Shown piece after piece: positions 59,660 to 64,000 of a stretch of 64,000 nucleotides of DNA (its first letter is position 1; each line of letters opens with the position of its first letter). The notes beneath the pieces were generated by a model. The model did not search any database, had not been told where the DNA came from, and saw nothing but the letters and a program-made list of their open reading frames with translations. The position numbers and the translations under genes are program-made. This DNA comes from Bradyrhizobium sp. CCGE-LA001 (GTDB lineage Bacteria > Pseudomonadota > Alphaproteobacteria > Rhizobiales > Xanthobacteraceae): NCBI RefSeq assembly GCF_000296215.2, contig NZ_CP013949.1, forward strand, positions 7,123,501 to 7,187,500, in the 5' to 3' direction.

Positions 59660-61354
59660 TTATCGCACCGGCCTCACCGGCGCCGAGATCTTGTCGGTGC
59701 GATCGCGCTCGGTCATGTCGACCACCGTCTCCATCGGCGCGGTCAGCTCGTAGACGTAGGAGACGTCGGTGAAGTAGCGCTTGGCGGTGCCCCCTAACGC
59801 CTCGGGCGCGACGCGATCGAGCAGGATCAGGCCGAAATCCGAATCGGGGCGGCGGGTCGCCTCGCTGGTGTTGAACTCCTCCCAGCGGAAATGGAAGATT
59901 TCGTCGGCGCCCTCGCCCGTCACCGTCCAGTTGGCGGTGATGTGCGGATGCTTCCCGACCAGCGACAGGCCTTCGTCGGAATGCGAGGCGAGCTCGAAGA
60001 ACAGCAGCGACAGGCTCTGCGCCGCTCGCGCGCTGACGGCGATGTCGGGACCGGTGACCGCGATGCGATCGGCATGCGGGATGGCGCGCGCCTCGAACAG
60101 GCCCTTCAGCTTGACCCCCTGCCACTGGCTCTCGCTGAGCAGCGAGACCACGTTGGACATGGCGTGGATACGCCCGATCAGGAGCTCGCGCGCGACGTCG
60201 ATGTCCGAGCCGTGACGCAGCGTGCGCGTCACGATCGACTGGATCACCGCCAGGATGTTCTTGACGCGGTGGTTGAGCTCGTCGATGACGGCGGTCAGTC
60301 GGCGTTCGAAGCCGATCCGCACCTGGATTTCGCGGCTGAGCCGCAGATTGTTGTAGGCGACATAGCCGAACAGGCCGCACACCATCGCAGTGATGGCGAA
60401 GCCGATCGCCGCGACGATGATGGCGGTCTGCTGGGCGCGCCGGGCCGAATTGGTTTTCGCATAATAGCTGAGCTGCCAATCACGACCGCCGAAGCTCACC
60501 GTGCGCGTCGCCGACGGAGCCGGTCCGTCCGCCACCACCACGCGCGTGGAGACCACGCCCTGGTCGTTGGCAACGAGCTCGCCGCCGTCCTTGCGCGGAT
60601 CCCTGAGCGCGACCGAGAACAGTGACATGTCGTCATTGGTCAACATCAGCGTGGCGAGCTCGTAAGAAAACGTGACGAACCCGGCCGGCTCCGTCGCCCC
60701 CTCCGGAATGATCGGCGCGGCCACGATGATTCCGATCGGGCCGTCACCGCGGAGCAGCGGAATCGGATCCGAGGCGATCGACCGCTTCTCGACCCGGGCG
60801 CGCGTCAGCATGGCGCTGCGAACCGGATCCTGGTCGTAGCTGCGGCCGGGCAGCGCCTTGGTCTCGTTGCTGCGCGGCTCGAGATCCATCAGCACATCGA
60901 TCGGCTGGGTGACATCGGCCGGATTGATCGGCTTGTCGTCAAAGGTGCGAATCTGAGGGTCCGGAAAGCCGGCGCCGGCGATGGCAGCCTGCGCCGCCGT
61001 GAGCTCGTCCGGCTTAAGCCGGGCGATCCACCCTGCGACCACGAAGTCGGTCTTGAAGGCATAGATGGCCGAGCGCAACGGCTCCAGCATGTTCGGCTTG
61101 ATCACGGACGGCGTGCGGAACAGGCCGGAGGCGACACGCGCCAGCAGCTCCCGCTCGGTAAGCCGGTCCTGAACCAGGCTTGCGTGGACGTCGATCGCTC
61201 GCGCGAGCGCGATCCGGTCCAGCGCCAACTCCTGATCGTGGACGCGATAGGCCGCAAGCCCGGAGAGCAAGGCTCCGAGCAGAGCAATGAAGCCGATGAT
61301 GAAACCCAGCCGGACCACGCGACTACTCAGGCGAAAGCGGTAGGTCGGCAACAA
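59660..61354 (-). CDS. CHASE-domain sensor kinase of the HWE/HisKA_2 type, altered N-box
   Basis: A 564-residue protein. TM1 is at about 16-38, a periplasmic CHASE domain covers about 75-290, TM2 is at about 310-335, and a HWE/HisKA_2-like kinase follows. The phospho-accepting histidine is in ELNHRVKNILAVIQSIV (about 352). In the ATP-binding part, the usual ELATNA-type N-box reads FELASHSDEGLSL, with His (59981-59983) where Asn is expected, and the WEE motif reads WEEFNTSEA. Activity is therefore uncertain. No response regulator lies nearby. It could be a relative of the PhyK kinases, but that is speculative. Confidence 0.85.
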   Translation of the reverse strand: MLPTYRFRLSSRVVRLGFIIGFIALLGALLSGLAAYRVHDQELALDRIALARAIDVHASLVQDRLTERELLARVASGLFRTPSVIKPNMLEPLRSAIYAFKTDFVVAGWIARLKPDELTAAQAAIAGAGFPDPQIRTFDDKPINPADVTQPIDVLMDLEPRSNETKALPGRSYDQDPVRSAMLTRARVEKRSIASDPIPLLRGDGPIGIIVAAPIIPEGATEPAGFVTFSYELATLMLTNDDMSLFSVALRDPRKDGGELVANDQGVVSTRVVVADGPAPSATRTVSFGGRDWQLSYYAKTNSARRAQQTAIIVAAIGFAITAMVCGLFGYVAYNNLRLSREIQVRIGFERRLTAVIDELNHRVKNILAVIQSIVTRTLRHGSDIDVARELLIGRIHAMSNVVSLLSESQWQGVKLKGLFEARAIPHADRIAVTGPDIAVSARAAQSLSLLFFELASHSDEGLSLVGKHPHITANWTVTGEGADEIFHFRWEEFNTSEATRRPDSDFGLILLDRVAPEALGGTAKRYFTDVSYVYELTAPMETVVDMTERDRTDKISAPVRPVR

Positions 61355-61640
61355 ACACGGAGCATATGAACGCCGCTCGAACGGCCATGTGCCGAAACAG
61401 GGTGGACCCCAATGGCGGAGATAATGGAGGAGGAGGCATCAGTACGCAACGCAGGTCGCCTGAAAAGCTTAATCCGGCCGGCCGACATCCGGCCGGCATG
61501 GATTTGCCCCAGAGGCTCAGGAGGTAGTTAATCGCGCTGTCCGAAATTTGTTCCGCAATTGCGGCCACGGCCCCCGGCGTCATGGCAAAAATGCCTGCGC
61601 TAAGTCGTCGCGTCCGTCAGCCCGCCCGGGTCGATCCAAC

Positions 61641-62264
61641 CTACAAGCCGCCGTTCAAGCCGCCCTTGGCCTCGATGAAGCCGACGATGCGGTCCAGCCC
61701 CTGGCTCTTCTTCAGATTGGTCATGACGAAGGGCCGCTCACCGCGCATGCGCTTGGCGTCCGTCTCCATCTTTTCCAGGGAGGCCCCGACATGGGGAGCC
61801 AGGTCGATCTTGTTGATGACAAGGAGATCCGACCGGGTGATGCCCGGCCCACCCTTGGACGGGATCTTGTCGCCGGCGGCGACATCGATCACGTAGATGG
61901 TGAGGTCGGCCAGCTCCGGGGAAAAAGTGGCAGCCAGATTGTCGCCCCCTGATTCGATCAGCACGAGATCGAGGCCCGGGAATTTCGCGCGCATGTCCGC
62001 GACTGCAGCGAGATTCATCGAAGCATCCTCGCGAATCGCGGTGTGCGGGCAGCCGCCGGTCTCGACCCCCGCGATGCGGTCCGGCGTCAGCGAACCCGAG
62101 CGCACCAGGAATTCCGCATCCCATTTGGTGTAGATGTCGTTGGTGATCGCGGCGATGTCGTAGCGCTCGCGCATGGTCTTGCAGAGCAGGTCCATCAGCG
62201 CGGTCTTGCCCGATCCGACCGGGCCGCCGACACCGACACGCAAGGGGCCGTGAGATTTCGACAT
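61641..62264 (-). CDS. ureG: Urease accessory GTPase UreG
   Basis: A 207-residue SIMIBI GTPase that powers nickel insertion into urease. The P-loop is GVGGPVGSGKTALMDLL (about residue 10), then the metal-linked GVETGGCPHTAIREDASMN (Cys-Pro-His, about 65-84), ESGGDNLAATFSPEL and NKIDLAPHVG. It lies 158 nt downstream of ureF with a type D palindrome between them. Confidence 0.96.
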   Translation of the reverse strand: MSKSHGPLRVGVGGPVGSGKTALMDLLCKTMRERYDIAAITNDIYTKWDAEFLVRSGSLTPDRIAGVETGGCPHTAIREDASMNLAAVADMRAKFPGLDLVLIESGGDNLAATFSPELADLTIYVIDVAAGDKIPSKGGPGITRSDLLVINKIDLAPHVGASLEKMETDAKRMRGERPFVMTNLKKSQGLDRIVGFIEAKGGLNGGL

Positions 62265-62284
62265 GTCGCTCGCTCTTTCCTAAC

Positions 62285-62406
62285 GTCGTCCCGGCGCAGG
62301 CCGGGACCCATAGCCACCGAATCCCATTGCGAGAACAGGCCGTGGCCACATCCTTCCAAAACCACTCACATTAGTGGTTATGGGTCCCGGCCTTCGCCGG
62401 GACGAC
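62285..62406. repeat. Dispersed palindrome, type D, copy 2
   Basis: GTCGTCCCGGCGCAGGCCGG at the left and GGGTCCCGGCCTTCGCCGGG then ACGAC at the right, with a central ACCACTCACATTAGTGGT hairpin. It sits between ureF and ureG inside the urease accessory operon. Confidence 0.78.
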
Positions 62407-62422
62407 GATCGATAAAATCCGC

Positions 62423-63151
62423 TCACGACCGGAACAGCCGCGTATACTGCGTCTCGTGGCGCAGGCTGGCGAGATCGGCGCGGAAGGTCGCGCTGCCGAG
62501 TTCGTCCAATGTCGCATTCAGCGCACGATTGGCTGTCGCGGCGACGGCGGCTTCCAGCTTCACCAGCACACGCTGACTGTCGGTCTGGCCAAGCGGAATG
62601 AGACGGCTGGCCGCGGAAATCCAGTTCGAGACCAGCGCATGCAGGAAGGCGTGCAGTGTCGGCGCCAGCGGCACGCCATGCTGTGCTGCGACCACGCCGA
62701 CCGCCACCGGATAGACCAATGGCGTGCGGCATGCCGCAACCATGGCATCCAGCCCCTCGGCATCCCACGCGGCGCGCGCGATCTCGATGAAGGCGCGGCC
62801 CTGCGAGGTCGTTTCCAGCTGTCGTTCGCGCGACGGCACGAAGGCGGCTGCGAGCTCGGCGATGTCGCTCAAAGCGGCAGTCTCGTCCGCTCCGGCGGCG
62901 CGATAGGCATGGACCAGGAAGGTCGCATCGCAAAAGCCTGGACCGTCACCGAGCATCGCGTCGAGCCAGTCGGCCAGCGTCACGGTATCCGCGACGTCGC
63001 CGGCCTCGACCGCCCATTCGATGCCGCTGGAGTACGAGAATCCGCCGACAGGGAACGCCGGCGACAACCAGGTCATCAACCGGTACAGCGCCGCCGCCTC
63101 GCGCTCGGCGAGGTCACCGGCACTGGCCGGCTCATTTGTGGTCGTGAGCAT
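62423..63151 (-). CDS. ureF: Urease accessory protein UreF
   Basis: A 242-residue helical chaperone that bridges UreD and UreG. Conserved parts are RLMTWLSPAFPVGGFSYSSG (about 25-44), EWAVEAGDV and the late VSNWISAASRLIPLGQTDSQ (about 165-184). Start: ATG 63151, which reads MLTTTNEPAS; it overlaps the 3' end of ureE by 20 nt. The longer open frame to 63301 is the out-of-frame reading of the UreE histidine tail and is not UreF. Confidence 0.94.
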   Translation of the reverse strand: MLTTTNEPASAGDLAEREAAALYRLMTWLSPAFPVGGFSYSSGIEWAVEAGDVADTVTLADWLDAMLGDGPGFCDATFLVHAYRAAGADETAALSDIAELAAAFVPSRERQLETTSQGRAFIEIARAAWDAEGLDAMVAACRTPLVYPVAVGVVAAQHGVPLAPTLHAFLHALVSNWISAASRLIPLGQTDSQRVLVKLEAAVAATANRALNATLDELGSATFRADLASLRHETQYTRLFRS

Positions 63152-63722
63152 GCTTGTGGCCGTGGTGATGGTCGGGGTGGTCGCAATGCTCGTCGTGGTG
63201 ATGGTGGTGATCGTGGCCGTGATGAACACGATCATGATCACGATGATGACCGTGGTCGTGATGCGCATGATCGTGCCCATGCGCATGGCCGGCATCGGCA
63301 TAGGCGCCGCCCTCGGGATCGAACGGTGCCTCGATCTCGATCACGCGCGCACCAAGCCCCTTCACCATGGCTTCGATGACGTGGTCGCGGCGGATGCGCA
63401 AGGCCTTGGCCATGATCTGCGTCGGCAGATGACGGTTGCCGAGATGCCAGCCGACGCGAATGAGGTGGTGCGGATCGCGGCCGCGGATCTCGAGCAGCGG
63501 CTCGGGCGCCGCCACCACCTCGACCAGTCGGCCGTCCTCGAGCACCAGCGCGTCGCCGCCGCGCAGCGCGACGGCGTTCTCCAGGTCGAGCAGGAATTCG
63601 AGCCCCCGCGTGCCCGTCATCGCCATGCGGCGGCGGTGCCGATCGTCGAAATCGAGCACGACCGTATCCGCCGGCGCTTCCGTGAAGCGGTGCTGCCCCT
63701 TGACCTGCGTCGCCCGGATCAT
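63132..63722 (-). CDS. ureE: Urease nickel metallochaperone UreE with long histidine tail
   Basis: A 196-residue protein. The N-terminal domain (about 1-70) and the metal-binding C-terminal domain (about 75-140, with GWHLGNRHLPTQI carrying the conserved His) are followed by a roughly 55-residue tail in which 27 of the last 51 residues are His, mixed with Asp and Gly plus one Cys. The tail should store or deliver nickel. Its coding end overlaps the ureF start. Confidence 0.95.
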   Translation of the reverse strand: MIRATQVKGQHRFTEAPADTVVLDFDDRHRRRMAMTGTRGLEFLLDLENAVALRGGDALVLEDGRLVEVVAAPEPLLEIRGRDPHHLIRVGWHLGNRHLPTQIMAKALRIRRDHVIEAMVKGLGARVIEIEAPFDPEGGAYADAGHAHGHDHAHHDHGHHRDHDRVHHGHDHHHHHDEHCDHPDHHHGHKHAHDHK

Positions 63723-63734
63723 GCGTTTACCCCG

Positions 63735-64000
63735 TTACCGTGTCTCGACCTTCTCGGGTGTGATCACCTCGATCTTCGGCGGCGCCGTGAAGCACTTCAC
63801 CGCGACACGGCCGAACGTCTTCATGTGCTCCATGGCGCGATGCGGCACCAGTGCCTCGGCACTCTCCCACTGCTCGACGAACACCATCTTGCTGGGGTCG
63901 GTGACACTCTCATGCATGTCATAGGCGATATTGCCGGGCTCTTTCCGCGTCTCCTTGATGCAGGCGGTGGCTGCAGCAATGAATTCGGCACGCGTTTCGG
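63735..64000 (-). CDS. ABM-superfamily monooxygenase-like protein (5' partial)
   Basis: The C-terminal 87 residues of a small protein running off the window edge. The visible pattern KEPGNIAYDMHESVTDPSKM then VFVEQWESAEALVPHRAMEH is that of the YgiN/antibiotic biosynthesis monooxygenase fold (quinol monooxygenase type). It lies 12 nt upstream of ureE on the same strand, so it is probably cotranscribed with the urease accessory genes; any link to urease is unclear. Confidence 0.8.
   Translation of the reverse strand, partial: ETRAEFIAAATACIKETRKEPGNIAYDMHESVTDPSKMVFVEQWESAEALVPHRAMEHMKTFGRVAVKCFTAPPKIEVITPEKVETR

Noticed and set aside
61355..61640. A gene in the 286-bp gap between the sensor kinase and ureG
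   Set aside because: Only a CCGGCCG/CGGCCGG hairpin (61474-61497) is visible. A minus-strand GGAAC near 61550 has no CGTT at 16-17 nt, so it is not called an EcfG promoter.
63152..63301. A longer N-terminus for UreF
   Set aside because: The extra 50 codons are the out-of-frame reading of the UreE histidine repeats (Ile/Thr-rich artefact). The UreF homology starts just after ATG 63151.

Overview
The window reads as a high-GC, densely coded stretch of chromosome from an alphaproteobacterium. The best match is Bradyrhizobium or a close relative in the Nitrobacteraceae. The basis is the alphaproteobacterial family set (RcdA/DUF1465, DUF1192, DUF2849, DUF2865, DUF459, cysteine-free L31), promoters of the EcfG general-stress type, and many intergenic palindromes of the kind that pepper Bradyrhizobium genomes. 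I see no rRNA, tRNA, CRISPR array, insertion sequence, integrase or prophage, so this looks like core chromosome rather than an island.

Layout. 1-3.5 kb: class I aldolase (5' cut by the window), a ThiE-like protein, a Sel1-repeat protein and SuhB, all on +. 3.5-8.1 kb: an RND efflux permease and its adaptor on -. 8.3-12.6 kb: a CFA-synthase-like methyltransferase, a non-flagellar ExbB/MotA-OmpA motor-like pair, a GNAT enzyme and a small protein. 12.7-17.5 kb: an ABC exporter, L31, RcdA, a candidate small RNA, DUF1192 and a quinone oxidoreductase. 17.6-22.6 kb: two cyclic-di-GMP proteins. 22.7-27.7 kb: GalU, a lytic transglycosylase, an SGNH/DUF459 protein and a CsbD protein. 27.7-36.5 kb: two divergent SDRs, a TfdA-like dioxygenase, YqgE, a DsbD-alpha protein, a polysaccharide flippase, BdhA with a patatin-like lipase, and a CAP lipoprotein.

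36.6-48.2 kb holds a nearly complete assimilatory sulfate pathway. On - lie cysG, DUF2849, cysI, DUF934, cysH, then sbp-cysT-cysW-cysA; cysD and cysNC diverge on +. Together they cover sulfate uptake, activation, reduction to sulfide and siroheme synthesis. 48.6-50.8 kb: malate synthase G.

50.8-57.6 kb is an envelope and stress neighbourhood: CsbD, a Thivi_2564-like peptide, a chemoreceptor, DUF2865, an L,D-transpeptidase, an AI-2E-family transporter, DUF883 and a holin-like membrane protein. Five EcfG-type promoters (GGAAC, 16-17 nt, CGTT) sit before genes here and a sixth, variant site precedes the CsbD gene at 27 kb. 57.8-61.4 kb: OpgC, a TetR regulator and a CHASE/HWE-type sensor kinase. 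61.6-64 kb: ureG, ureF, ureE and the end of an ABM-type monooxygenase; urease structural genes probably lie beyond the window.

No dramatic new system is evident. The most useful leads are the clustered EcfG promoters, a three-hairpin small-RNA candidate at 15.9 kb, a mirrored motif in the cysG/cysD divergent promoter, the stand-alone proton-channel/OmpA pair, and two signalling proteins with altered catalytic motifs.
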